Shown here in pieces: positions 14,500-22,308 of a stretch of DNA of 37,750 nt (within the stretch, counting starts at the first letter, position 1; each line of letters starts with the position of its first letter). Where the stretch lies: positions 1 to 37,750 of the forward strand of contig DASXOA010000358.1 in NCBI GenBank assembly GCA_036494675.1, read 5' to 3'. Made by a program: the position numbers and the translations under genes. This stretch comes from Rugosimonospora sp036494675 (GTDB taxonomy: Bacteria > Actinomycetota > Actinomycetes > Mycobacteriales > Micromonosporaceae). The notes under the pieces were generated by a model. It ran no database searches. It was not told where the DNA came from and saw only the letters and a program-made list of their open reading frames with translations.

Positions 14500-14597
14500 G
14501 GTCTTCCACATAGTTAACAGAGTCCCACACCGGGGCCGTAACCAACAGGGTGGCGCTGTTCACTCCCGGGTGATGGGAACGTCACCGGGACCGGGAT

Positions 14598-14617
14598 TGT
14601 TACGGATCGCCGTAACA
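14598..14617. promoter_or_regulatory. 20-bp palindromic operator between sir leader and glycosyltransferase
   Basis: TGTTACGG-ATCG-CCGTAACA has perfect 8-bp arms. A further half-site CCGTAAC occurs at 14538-14544, close to the candidate promoter of the sir leader. The palindrome is centred about 48 bp upstream of the leaderless start at 14656 and about 100 bp upstream of the leader peptide. It is a strong candidate for a dimeric regulator of sulfate assimilation or of the divergent gene. The regulator is unknown. Confidence 0.55.
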
Positions 14618-14643
14618 CGGCAGGCCAGTCACTCTGGGCAACA

Positions 14644-14649
14644 TATCGT
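14644..14649 (+). promoter_or_regulatory. -10 box of the glycosyltransferase promoter
   Basis: TATCGT on the plus strand, 6 nt before the ATG at 14656. This indicates a leaderless message. Confidence 0.55.
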
Positions 14650-14655
14650 GTACGC

Positions 14656-16137
14656 ATGGGCGCCGCCCGCCCGGATGGCCCGGGAGCCGCCGGACGGGCC
14701 ACGCGAGCCGCCGTACGCGTGTTCTGGCTCTGGCCAGCACTACTCACCCTCGGTCTCGGGCTGGCGCGGCTGGGCCGACCGGCGCTGTGGGCCGATGAGC
14801 TGGCGACCTGGGGCACGGTGCGGCTGAGCTGGGGCGGACTGTTCCGGCTGCTGGACCACGCGGACGCGGTGATCGGGCCGTACTACGTGGTGGAGAAGGC
14901 GTGGACGGCGCTGGCCGGCACGTCGACCGTGGCGCTGCGGCTGCCGTCGGTGCTGGCGATGGCGGTCGCCGCGGCACTGGTCGCGACCCTCGGTGCCCGG
15001 CTCGGCGGGAGCCGGTGGCCCGGGCTGCTCGCCGGGCTGGGGTTCGCGCTGGTACCGGCGACGTCCCGGTACGCGCAGGAGGCCCGGCCGTACTCGTTCA
15101 CGATCTTGTTCGCGGTACTGGCCTCCCTGCTCCTCGCCGGGCTGCTGGAGCGCCCCGCCACCGGCCGCGCGGCGCGCTACGGCCTGGTGATCCTGCTGCT
15201 CGGCGCGGCCCACCTGGTCGGGGTGCTGCTGCTGGTGGGGCACGCGGTGGCGGTCCTCCCGCGCCGGGACCGCGGCCTCCTGGTGCGCTGGCTGGCGGCT
15301 GCCGGCGTGGCGGTGCTGATCCTGGCGCCGCTGGCCTGGCTCGGGCACCGCCAGCGGGCGCAGGTCGCCTGGATCGGGCCGGCCCACTGGCGCACCCTGA
15401 TCGGGGCGCCGGCCGTCATCTTCGGCGACGCCGGGGTGGGCGGCGCGCTGGTCGTGCTGGCCGTGCTCGGGCTGGCCGCGCTGGGGCTGGCCCGGACCGC
15501 CCGCGGCGGCTCCCGCCCGGCGATCCTGCTCGGCGGATGGGCGATCGGGCCGGTCGCGGCGCTCTACGTGGCCGGCACGCTCACCCCGGCCTTCTTCCCG
15601 CGGTACCTGCTGTACACCATGCCGGCATCCGTCCTGCTGGCCGCGATCTTCCTGGGCCGGACCGGCCGGTACCGGGCGGTCGCCGCCCTCGCCGTCGTCG
15701 GGCTGCTCGGCGCGCCGGCGCAGGCCTCGATCCGGGGGCCGGCCGGACACAACCACGACACGGCCGGCGCCGCCGCGATCATCGCCGCCGGGGACCGGCC
15801 CGGCGACGCGATCGTGTACGCGCTGCACGAACCGGTGGTGCCGTGGGAGGCCCGGGACATCGTGGCCCGGTACGTGCCGGCGGACCGGCGGCCCCGGGAT
15901 GTGTTCGCGGTGACCCCGCAGCGGGTCGACGGGAGGCTGACCGCCATCGAGTGCCCCGACCTGGCCGGCTGCCTCGCCGCGGCCGAGCCGGACCGGATCT
16001 GGGTGCTGCGCTACCAGAGCCGGCCGGATCCCCTGGACGGCATCGGCGAACCGAAGGAGAGCCTGCTGCGCTCCCACTACAGGCTGGCGCACGTGTGGCT
16101 GGTCAGGGGTCTGACGGTCGGGCTGCTGACCCGCTAA
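14656..16137 (+). CDS. GT-C fold membrane glycosyltransferase (GT39/mannosyltransferase-like)
   Basis: A 493-residue polytopic membrane protein. After the first span (VFWLWPALLTLGLGLARLG) the first extracytoplasmic loop holds LWADELATW, the acidic Asp-Glu motif of GT-C enzymes that use polyprenyl-phosphate sugars. Later come RYAQEARPYSF, a second GT-C hallmark, and then about nine more spans ending near VAALAVVGLLGAPAQ. The last 130 residues form a soluble extracytoplasmic domain (HNHDTAGAAAIIAAGDRPGD onward). Likely function: transfer of mannose or another sugar from polyprenol phosphate to a cell-envelope acceptor; acceptor unknown. The start is leaderless. The stop overlaps the convergent pdtaS stop: CTAA at 16134-16137 reads TAA on plus and TAG on minus. 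Confidence 0.85.
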   Translation: MGAARPDGPGAAGRATRAAVRVFWLWPALLTLGLGLARLGRPALWADELATWGTVRLSWGGLFRLLDHADAVIGPYYVVEKAWTALAGTSTVALRLPSVLAMAVAAALVATLGARLGGSRWPGLLAGLGFALVPATSRYAQEARPYSFTILFAVLASLLLAGLLERPATGRAARYGLVILLLGAAHLVGVLLLVGHAVAVLPRRDRGLLVRWLAAAGVAVLILAPLAWLGHRQRAQVAWIGPAHWRTLIGAPAVIFGDAGVGGALVVLAVLGLAALGLARTARGGSRPAILLGGWAIGPVAALYVAGTLTPAFFPRYLLYTMPASVLLAAIFLGRTGRYRAVAALAVVGLLGAPAQASIRGPAGHNHDTAGAAAIIAAGDRPGDAIVYALHEPVVPWEARDIVARYVPADRRPRDVFAVTPQRVDGRLTAIECPDLAGCLAAAEPDRIWVLRYQSRPDPLDGIGEPKESLLRSHYRLAHVWLVRGLTVGLLTR

Positions 16138-17609
16138 CGCTTGGCGATCGGCACCACGAGCACGGCCTCCGTACCCCCGCCGGGCCGGTCCCGCAGCTCG
16201 ATGCTGCCGCGCAGCTCCCCGGTGACCAGCGTGCGTACGATCTGCAGGCCCAGCCGCTCGCTGCCCTCCAGCCGGAAGCTCGGCGGCAGCCCCTTGCCGC
16301 TGTCGGTCACCGTCACGTGCAACTGCTTGCGGAACCGGTGCACGGTCACGGTCACCGAGCCGCCGTCCCCCGGCACGAACCCGTGCTCCACGGCGTTCTG
16401 CAGCAACTCGTTGAGGACCATCACGAGCGGCGTGGCGATCTCGGCCGGCAGCACACCGAAGGTGCCCTCCCGGCCGATGCGTACCTTGGAATCCGGCGCG
16501 GCCACCTCGGCGGCGGCGAACGCGACCCGGTCCACGATCCCGTCGAACTCCACCACCTCGTCGCTCGACATGGACAGCGTCTCGTGGACCAGCGCGATCG
16601 AGGCCACCCGCCGTACCGACTCCTCCAGCGCGGCCCTCGCGGCCGGCGCGCGGCGGGCCTGCAGCCGCAGCAGCGCGGCGACCGTCTGAAGGTTGTTCTT
16701 CACCCGATGGTGGATCTCCCGGATGGTCGCGTCCTTGGTCAGCAGCGCCCGGTCCCGCAGGCGCACCTCGGTGATGTCGCGCACCAGCACCAGCGCGCCG
16801 ATCGGCACGCCGGCCGGCATCAGCGGCAACGCCCGGATCAGCATCGAGGCGCCCCGCGCGTCGATCTCCTTGCGGGCCGGGGCGTCGCCGCGCAGCGCGG
16901 CCAGGATGCGCTCGCTGGCGTCGGTGCCCTCCATCGGGTCGTCGGCCAGCCGGGCGGTCAGCGCCGGAAGGTCCTCGCCCACCAGGTGCGCGGGCAGCCC
17001 GAGGCGGCGGTACGCGGACTGGGCGTTCGGGCTGGCGTAGGTGACCTTGCCGCTGCCGTCCAGCCGGACGAGCCCGTCGCCGACCCGGGGAGCGCTGGTC
17101 ACCTCGCCGGGGTGCCGGGGCGGGGCGAAGGTGCCGTCGGTCATCATCTGGGCCAGGTCGTCGGCCGTGGTCAGGTAGTTGAGCTCCAGTTGGCTGGGGC
17201 TGCGGGCGGTGGACAGGTTGGTGTCCCGCCCGACGACCGCGATCACGTCGCGGCTGCCCCGGCGGCGGATCGGGATCGCCTCGTACCGGGCCGGAGTGTC
17301 GCCGTACCAGACCGGGTCGCCCTCCCGCCAGATCCGACCCTGGGTACGGGCGACGGTCAGGTGCGCCACCTCCGGGCCGCCGGCCACCCGGCCCACCTGA
17401 TCATCCTGGTACGCCGTCGGTGCCGTGGTGGGGCGCACCTGCGCCACGCAGATGTAGTCGTCGCCGTCCCCGATCGGTACCCACAGCAGGAGATCGGCGA
17501 ACGACAGATCGGAGACCAACTGCCAGTCTCCGGCGAGCCGGTGCAGGTGCTCGACATCGGCGGAGTCGAGCGAGGTGTGCTCCTCGACGAGATCGCGCAG
17601 CGTGGACAC
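16134..17609 (-). CDS. pdtaS: Sensor histidine kinase PdtaS
   Basis: A 491-residue soluble kinase, a clear orthologue of M. tuberculosis Rv3220c. The N-terminal GAF-like sensor begins STLRDLVEEHTSLDSADVEH. A PAS domain follows (RVGDGLVRLDGSGKVTYASP to LVLVRDITEVRLRDRALLTK). The HisKA_2 phospho-acceptor is in REIHHRVKNNLQTVAALLRL. The ATPase has VLNELLQNAVEHGF, DSGKGLP and GLQIVRTLV. It phosphorylates the RNA-binding antiterminator PdtaR (ANTAR), which is not in the window; in mycobacteria the pair answers to metal, nitric oxide and nutrient stress. The GTG at 17609 matches the mycobacterial start; no Shine-Dalgarno is visible. The 3' end overlaps the convergent glycosyltransferase stop. Confidence 0.95.
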   Translation of the reverse strand: MSTLRDLVEEHTSLDSADVEHLHRLAGDWQLVSDLSFADLLLWVPIGDGDDYICVAQVRPTTAPTAYQDDQVGRVAGGPEVAHLTVARTQGRIWREGDPVWYGDTPARYEAIPIRRRGSRDVIAVVGRDTNLSTARSPSQLELNYLTTADDLAQMMTDGTFAPPRHPGEVTSAPRVGDGLVRLDGSGKVTYASPNAQSAYRRLGLPAHLVGEDLPALTARLADDPMEGTDASERILAALRGDAPARKEIDARGASMLIRALPLMPAGVPIGALVLVRDITEVRLRDRALLTKDATIREIHHRVKNNLQTVAALLRLQARRAPAARAALEESVRRVASIALVHETLSMSSDEVVEFDGIVDRVAFAAAEVAAPDSKVRIGREGTFGVLPAEIATPLVMVLNELLQNAVEHGFVPGDGGSVTVTVHRFRKQLHVTVTDSGKGLPPSFRLEGSERLGLQIVRTLVTGELRGSIELRDRPGGGTEAVLVVPIAKR

Positions 17610-17649
17610 GGAAACAAGGGTGCCATGCGCCCCGCCCCGGCGTGAGGGG

Positions 17650-17655
17650 TAGCGT
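17650..17655 (+). promoter_or_regulatory. -10 box of the lipoprotein promoter
   Basis: TAGCGT on the plus strand, 7 nt before the GTG at 17663. It is the same hexamer as in front of kynA and the gene starting at 4544. Confidence 0.5.
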
Positions 17656-17662
17656 CGCTGAC

Positions 17663-18106
17663 GTGCTACGACCCACCGCTTTGTCCCTTGTCGCCCTGGC
17701 CGCGTGCGGCGCCGTGCTGGCCGGCTGCGGCTTCGTGGGGGCCGCCGACGTGAGCGATCAGAAGCCGAACGGCTTCGTCCTGCGCGGTCACGTGTCGGTA
17801 CCGGTGAGCACCGGCGGTACCCAGTCGGAGGGCGCGACGTGCGATTCCCCGGTACCGGACGTGGCACCCAACGGCGAGGTGAAGGTGACCGACCCGCAGG
17901 GCCGCCAGATCGCGGTGGGCTACCTGGGCGACGGCGTGGTCGGGAGCGACTCGTCCGGTACCACCTGCGATTTCCCGTTCGAGATCCCGCAGGTACCGGG
18001 CGGAGTGACCAGCTACGGCATCGCCGTCGCCGGACGCGCGGCACAGTCGTTCGCGGCCACGGCGCTGCGCGAGAACCAGCAGGCGGTCATCTCGCTGCGC
18101 CCGTAG
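17663..18106 (+). CDS. Secreted lipoprotein of unknown function
   Basis: A 147-residue lipoprotein precursor. The signal peptide is VLRPTALSLVALAACGA followed by VLAGC, with Cys22 as the acylated residue of the lipobox LAGC. The mature part (about 125 residues) is predicted to be beta-rich: GFVLRGHVSVPVSTGG, ATCDSPVPDVAPNGEVKVTD and GTTCDFPFEIPQVPGG. The cysteines in ATCDSP and TTCDFP could form a disulfide outside the cell. No catalytic motif is seen; it resembles small actinobacterial extracellular beta-sandwich lipoproteins. The GTG at 17663 follows a TAGCGT box. An in-frame GTG at 17642 is less likely because it would push the signal peptide inwards. Divergent from pdtaS (53-bp gap), and a shared terminator follows. 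Confidence 0.8.
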   Translation: MLRPTALSLVALAACGAVLAGCGFVGAADVSDQKPNGFVLRGHVSVPVSTGGTQSEGATCDSPVPDVAPNGEVKVTDPQGRQIAVGYLGDGVVGSDSSGTTCDFPFEIPQVPGGVTSYGIAVAGRAAQSFAATALRENQQAVISLRP

Positions 18107-18133
18107 CGGGCCCGCCGACCCGCTGACCTGCCG

Positions 18134-18155
18134 ACCGGCCGGCGCTTCGGCCGGT
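18134..18155. terminator. Bidirectional stem-loop between convergent genes
   Basis: ACCGGCCG and CGGCCGGT form a perfect 8-bp stem around GCGCTT. It lies between the lipoprotein gene stop (18106) and the SIS gene stop (18157), and can serve both. Confidence 0.7.
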
Positions 18156-18156
18156 G

Positions 18157-19212
18157 TCAACGGGTGACGGTGACCTTCTTGAGGCCCCGGGGCGCGTCCG
18201 GGTCCTCGCCCCGGGCCAGCGCCAGCGCCAGGGCCAGCCGCTGGAGCGGCAGGATGTCCAGCAGCGGCGCGTACCGCTCGTCCACGGCCGGAGTCGGTAT
18301 CCGCAGCGCGGAGCCGGGCGCGTCCGAGGGTCCGACGGCCACCACGTCGGCCCGCCGCTCCCCCAGCCGGGCCAGCACCTCGCGCATCGACGCACCACCC
18401 GGGCCGTTGCCCACCACGGCGAGCACCGGCACGTCCGGGTCGGCCATCGCGAGGGGGCCATGCAGCAGATCCGCGCCGGAGAAGGCGAGCGCCGGTACGT
18501 AGGACGTCTCCATCAGCTTGAGCGCGGTCTCCCGAGCGGTCGGGTACGCGTACCCCCGCCCGGTGGTCACCACCCGCCCGGCGAACCGGTACCGGGCCGC
18601 CAACTGCCACGCCGTCTGATCCTCCAGGACGGCCGCCGCCAGGCCGGGCAGCCGGTCGAGTTCGCGCCGCTCGTCGGCCGGCAGGGTGCCGTCCCCGGCC
18701 CGTACCCCCTCGATCAGCATCAGCAGCGCGAGCAGTTCGGCCGTGTAGGTCTTGGTCGCCGCGACCGCCCGCTCGTGCCCCGCGGCCACGTCGATGATCA
18801 GCTCGCTGGCCTGAGCCAGCGGCGACTTCGGGTCGTTCGTGACCGCCAGCGTCTGCGCGCCCGACTCGCGGGCGACGCGGACCACCTCGACGAGGTCCGG
18901 CGAGCCGCCGCTCTGGCTGACCCCGATCACCAGCGCATCGCGCAGGTCGGGCCGGGCGCCGAAGACGGTGACGGCGGACGGGCTCGCCAGGCCGGCCGGG
19001 ATCCCGAGCCGGATCTCGGCCAGGTACGCGGCGTAGAGCGCGGCGTGGTCGGACGTGCCGCGCGCGGTGAACACGATGTGCCGTGGCCGCCGCGCCGCGA
19101 CGGCGGCTGCGATCCGCGCGATGGCCTCGGCGTTCGGGCCGCTCAGGAGCCGGGAGTAGACCTCTGGTTGCTCGGCGATGTCCGCCGCCATACCCGCGCC
19201 CCGCTCGGCCAT
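18157..19212 (-). CDS. SIS-domain sugar-phosphate isomerase/deaminase-like protein
   Basis: A 351-residue protein of two SIS domains, the isomerase part of GlmS without the glutamine amidotransferase half. IVFTARGTSDHAALYAAYLA and VIGVSQSGGSPDLVEVVRVA form the first phosphosugar site; ERAVAATKTYTAELLALLML follows. GRGYAYPTARETALKLMETS with AFSGADLLHGPLAM forms the second. Likely reaction: deamination/isomerisation of an amino-sugar phosphate (AgaS/NagB-II-like). There is no amidotransferase Cys, so ammonia rather than glutamine would be used or released. No amino-sugar transporter or NagA gene is adjacent. GGAGGG precedes the ATG at 19212. A TGTGC-N8-GCACA palindrome is 44 bp upstream. Confidence 0.9.
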   Translation of the reverse strand: MAERGAGMAADIAEQPEVYSRLLSGPNAEAIARIAAAVAARRPRHIVFTARGTSDHAALYAAYLAEIRLGIPAGLASPSAVTVFGARPDLRDALVIGVSQSGGSPDLVEVVRVARESGAQTLAVTNDPKSPLAQASELIIDVAAGHERAVAATKTYTAELLALLMLIEGVRAGDGTLPADERRELDRLPGLAAAVLEDQTAWQLAARYRFAGRVVTTGRGYAYPTARETALKLMETSYVPALAFSGADLLHGPLAMADPDVPVLAVVGNGPGGASMREVLARLGERRADVVAVGPSDAPGSALRIPTPAVDERYAPLLDILPLQRLALALALARGEDPDAPRGLKKVTVTR

Positions 19213-19255
19213 CGCCGGCCCTCCTCGATCAGATCATGCTCATTACCGCGCATTG

Positions 19256-19273
19256 TGTGCGCAGTCTTGCACA
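19256..19273. promoter_or_regulatory. Inverted repeat upstream of the SIS gene
   Basis: TGTGC-GCAGTCTT-GCACA, overlapped by GCGCA-TTGTG-TGCGC. It sits 44-61 bp upstream of the ATG at 19212 and could be an operator. It does not match the DasR element. Confidence 0.3.
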
Positions 19274-19337
19274 TTGGAGCCCCGTTTCGCCCGTCATTCG
19301 ATCAGTGACTTTCACGACGGTCGACGGACGAACGACC

Positions 19338-19370
19338 GCCGCCCGGGACCCTGTCACGGTCCCGGGCGGC
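19338..19370 (-). terminator. Strong terminator after the MFS exporter gene
   Basis: GCCGCCCGGGACC and GGTCCCGGGCGGC make a perfect 13-bp stem with the 7-nt loop CTGTCAC. It lies 32 nt after the stop of the MFS gene on the minus strand and insulates the SIS gene downstream. Confidence 0.85.
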
Positions 19371-19401
19371 GATCACGGCTCGGCGGTGTTCCCCTTCGGT
19401 G

Positions 19402-21012
19402 CTACTCCATCGCGACGGCCAGCGGGGCCTCCGCCTCGCTGTCGGACCCGGCGTCCTTGGCGGGGCTCGCGGGGTTGGAGGAACGCAGCGGCACGTGCTT
19501 GATGAAGATCGCGGCGACCGGTACCAGGATCGAGATGAAGACCGCCCAGAAGAACACGCTGGCGGTCGCCGTCGCGATGCCGTGCAGCAGCGCCTGCACC
19601 TGGGCGACCGGCATGGAGTCCAGCGTCGACTTGCTCAGGCCGGCGACCCCGCCGCCCGTCGTCAGCTTGGCGGCCGCCGCGGGGCCCAGCCGCGAGGAGA
19701 TGTCGTTCCTCAGGGACGAGTTGAACACGGCGCCGAACAGCGAGACCCCGAACGAGCCGCCGATCGACCGGAAGAAGGTGGCGGCGCTGCTGGCCACGCC
19801 GATGTCCCGCTGCTCCACGCTGTTCTGCGAGATCAGCATCGTGGTCTGCATCAGGAAACCCATGCCCGCGCCGAGGACCAGCATGTACAGCGAGCTCTCG
19901 GTCTTGGTCGAGTTCACGTCGAGCTGAGCGAGCAGCACCATGCCGCCCAGCACGAGTACGCCGCCGAGCACCGGGAACAGCCGGTACCGACCGGTACGGG
20001 TGATGATCTGCCCGGCGACCAGCGAGGTGACCAGCAGACCGGCCATCATCGGCAGCAGGAGCAGGCCGGAGTTGGTCGCCGAAGCGCCCTGCACCGTCTG
20101 CTGGAACAGCGGCAGGAAGTTGATCGAGCCGAACATGGTGAAGCCGAGCAGGAAACCGATCAGCGCGCTGAGCGTGAAGTTCCGGTTGCCGAACAGGTGC
20201 AGAGACAGGATCGGCTCCGCCGCCTTCCGCTCGACCATGGCGAACGCCACCAACGTGACCACACCCACCACGACCAGGCCGAGGACCTGCCAGGATCCCC
20301 ACGCGTACTGGTTGCCACCCCAGGTGGTGATCAGGACCAGCGCGGTGATGCCGACCGCGAGCAGCCCGGCACCGGTCCAGTCGATGCGGTGCTCGGTGCG
20401 GTGCTTGGGCAGGTGCAGCCGGGTGGCGAGCAGGATCAGCGCGATCGCGCCGAGCGGGAGGTTGACATAGAAGGCCCAGCGCCAGCTCAGGTTGTCGGTG
20501 ATGAAGCCGCCGGCGAGCGGCCCGGCGACCATCGCGACCGCCATGACGGCGGCCATGAAGCCCTGGTAGCGGCCCCGCTCCCGGGGCGGCACCAGGTCCC
20601 CGATGATGGCCATGACGCCGACGATGAGCCCGCCCGCGCCCAGACCCTGGATCGCCCGGAAGGCGATCAGCTCACCCATGCTCTGCGACATGCCGGAGAG
20701 CGCCGAGCCGACGAGGAAGATCACGATCGAGGTCATGAAGATGCTCTTGCGGCCGTACAGGTCGCCGATCTTCCCCCACAACGGCGTGGAGACGGTGGTC
20801 CCCAGCACGTACGCCGTCACCACCCAGGACAGGTGGGACAGACCGTGCAGTTCACCGACGATGCGCGGCATCGCCGTACTGACGATCATGTTGTCGAGCA
20901 TCGCGAGCAGCATCGCGAGCAGAAGGCCCGGCAACACCACCATCACTTCGCGGCGCCGCGGCGGCGCGGCCTCCGCGGCTGTTTCCGTTGTCGCCGTTTC
21001 CGTTGTCGCCAC
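19402..21012 (-). CDS. MFS multidrug exporter, DHA2 (EmrB/QacA) family
   Basis: A 536-residue, 14-span proton-driven exporter. The first span contains LLAMLDNMIVSTAMPRIVGEL with the acidic D1 motif of the DHA2 family. Loop 2-3 has GKIGDLYGRKSIF (motif A). RAIQGLGAGGLIVGVMAIIG is motif B. GPLAGGFITDNLSWRWAFYVN is motif C, which marks antiporters. The extracytoplasmic loop around NSSLRNDISSRLGPAAAAKL lies before the last span. Probable substrates are amphipathic drugs or cell-produced compounds; specificity is not visible. The GTG at 21012 has a GGGGGAG ribosome site. The gene is divergent from the TetR gene, with a long inverted repeat covering its promoter. This is a classic self-regulated efflux module. 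Confidence 0.93.
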   Translation of the reverse strand: MATTETATTETAAEAAPPRRREVMVVLPGLLLAMLLAMLDNMIVSTAMPRIVGELHGLSHLSWVVTAYVLGTTVSTPLWGKIGDLYGRKSIFMTSIVIFLVGSALSGMSQSMGELIAFRAIQGLGAGGLIVGVMAIIGDLVPPRERGRYQGFMAAVMAVAMVAGPLAGGFITDNLSWRWAFYVNLPLGAIALILLATRLHLPKHRTEHRIDWTGAGLLAVGITALVLITTWGGNQYAWGSWQVLGLVVVGVVTLVAFAMVERKAAEPILSLHLFGNRNFTLSALIGFLLGFTMFGSINFLPLFQQTVQGASATNSGLLLLPMMAGLLVTSLVAGQIITRTGRYRLFPVLGGVLVLGGMVLLAQLDVNSTKTESSLYMLVLGAGMGFLMQTTMLISQNSVEQRDIGVASSAATFFRSIGGSFGVSLFGAVFNSSLRNDISSRLGPAAAAKLTTGGGVAGLSKSTLDSMPVAQVQALLHGIATATASVFFWAVFISILVPVAAIFIKHVPLRSSNPASPAKDAGSDSEAEAPLAVAME

Positions 21013-21041
21013 AGGTACGCTCCCCCGAGGTCGCGGGCCAC

Positions 21042-21110
21042 TTACTGGCCGACCGGCTAGTCCATCTGTCTGATGTACGGTAAGCTACGCACTAGCCGGC
21101 CGTCAAGTAA
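21042..21110. promoter_or_regulatory. Inverted-repeat operator of the TetR/MFS intergenic region
   Basis: TTACTGGCCGACCGGCTAGT (21042-21061) and ACTAGCCGGCCGTCAAGTAA (21091-21110) are inverted with 17 of 20 positions matching, separated by 29 bp. The right arm covers the -35 of the exporter gene. It probably binds TetR dimers at both arms. Confidence 0.6.
21077..21106 (-). promoter_or_regulatory. Promoter of the MFS exporter gene
   Basis: On the minus strand, TTGACG (21106-21101) and TACCGT (21082-21077) are separated by 18 bp, a good sigma-70-type promoter. The -35 lies inside the right arm of the inverted repeat, so a bound repressor would block it. Confidence 0.55.
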
Positions 21111-21134
21111 GTTAGCGAAACCAGTGAGGGGACG

Positions 21135-21752
21135 ATGAGAGACCAGTCCGATACTCGGACCCGCATCCAGCAGGTCGCCCTCGAACTGTTCACCGAGCAG
21201 GGCTACGAGGCCACCTCACTGCGGGAGATCGCCGAGCGCCTGGGGGTCACGAAGGCCGCGCTCTACTACCACTTCAAGACGAAAGAAGACATCGTCGGCA
21301 GCCTGGTGCAGGACCGCCTCGACGCGCTGGACATGCTGCTGGACTGGGCCTCGACCCAGCCGCCGGGTCCCGAGCTTCGGCGCGAGTTCGTCCACCGGTA
21401 CGCCGCCGAACTGCACGAGGGCCGGCATCAGGAGATCATGCGCTTTTTCGAGCGCAACCAGACGGCGCTGCGCGACAACCCGAAGAGCGAGCAGATGCGC
21501 GAGCGGATGTTCGACATCATCGACATCCTGAGCTCGCCGGGCGACCCGCTGGTCGTGCGCCTGAGGGGCTCAATGGCGATCTTCGCGCTGCACGCGACCT
21601 GGTTCGTGCTGCGCGACCCGTCGGTCACCGACGAACAGCGCCAGGAGGCCGCGCTTCAGGTGGCGCTGGACCTGATCGAGCCGACCGACCAGTCGCCGGC
21701 GGGCTCGGCGGGCGGCTCGGCGGGTGGCTCGGTCGGGCGGGCAGCCCGGTAG
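21135..21752 (+). CDS. TetR-family transcriptional regulator
   Basis: A 205-residue repressor. The N-terminal helix-turn-helix (RIQQVALELFTEQGYEATSL, then REIAERLGVTKAALYYHFKT) is the TetR signature and the rest is the ligand-binding helical domain. GAGGGG precedes the ATG at 21135. It is divergent from the MFS exporter and very probably controls it through the inverted repeat at 21042-21110. An exporter substrate would be the natural inducer. The C terminus ends in a glycine/serine repeat (SAGGSAGGSVG), a low-complexity tail outside the fold. Confidence 0.93.
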   Translation: MRDQSDTRTRIQQVALELFTEQGYEATSLREIAERLGVTKAALYYHFKTKEDIVGSLVQDRLDALDMLLDWASTQPPGPELRREFVHRYAAELHEGRHQEIMRFFERNQTALRDNPKSEQMRERMFDIIDILSSPGDPLVVRLRGSMAIFALHATWFVLRDPSVTDEQRQEAALQVALDLIEPTDQSPAGSAGGSAGGSVGRAAR

Positions 21753-21798
21753 CTCGCTGGTTCGGCCGTGGCCGGTTGTTGAGTGGCGGACCGGTGGC

Positions 21799-22308
21799 TC
21801 AGTTGGATCCGGCACGCACCGGCAACTCCAGGCGCAGCGCCAGCAGGTCGACGCCGGGCAGCGGTGACCAGTCCCGCTCCGGGACACGCTGGAAGCCCAG
21901 CCGCTCGTACAGCCGGCGGGCAGCCGCCGCCACGTCCCGGGTACAGATGGCCACGGCTCGGAAACCCAGGTCGGCTGCCCGATCCACGCAGGCCCGGACG
22001 AGTGCCTCGCCGACCCCGCGCCCCTGGGCACCGGGAGCGACCGCGAGCGTACGGAACTCCGCCTCGCCCTCCGTGGACACCTCGGCAAGGGGGGTACCGG
22101 GCAGCAGGAAGGTGGCCGCACCCAGTACCGCGCCGGTCTCCTCGTCGATCGCGGCCAGGATCGTGCCGTGCTCGGCCCGGCCGGCGACGTCGGACAGGAA
22201 CCGCACGTAGTGCTCGGTGAGCTGATCGTCGGCGCGGTAGGCCTCCACCGACAGGGCACCGATCCCGGGATATTCCTCGGGCCGGGCGACTCGGACGAGC
22301 ACGCTCAT
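21799..22308 (-). CDS. GNAT-family N-acetyltransferase
   Basis: A 169-residue acetyltransferase. SVLVRVARPEEYPGIGALSV starts the fold. EFRTLAVAPGAQGRGVGEAL contains the acetyl-CoA loop Q-G-R-G-V-G, and ARRLYERLGFQRVPERDW is the C-terminal motif. It resembles the RimI/PhnO-like group; substrate unknown. Its start overlaps the stop of the biotinyl carrier gene in ATGA (22305-22308), so the two are coupled. It is convergent with the TetR gene, with a 46-bp gap. Confidence 0.88.
   Translation of the reverse strand: MSVLVRVARPEEYPGIGALSVEAYRADDQLTEHYVRFLSDVAGRAEHGTILAAIDEETGAVLGAATFLLPGTPLAEVSTEGEAEFRTLAVAPGAQGRGVGEALVRACVDRAADLGFRAVAICTRDVAAAARRLYERLGFQRVPERDWSPLPGVDLLALRLELPVRAGSN

Noticed and set aside
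14901..17645. A 914-codon open frame on plus
   Set aside because: It crosses the glycosyltransferase gene out of frame and pdtaS on the opposite strand; low-complexity composition from GC bias.
18157..19212. SIS gene as a truncated glmS
   Set aside because: It has its own start with ribosome site and both SIS domains complete; stand-alone two-SIS proteins are a normal family.
19399..21060. A 553-codon open frame on plus
   Set aside because: Antisense shadow of the MFS exporter, whose 14-span sequence is unmistakable.
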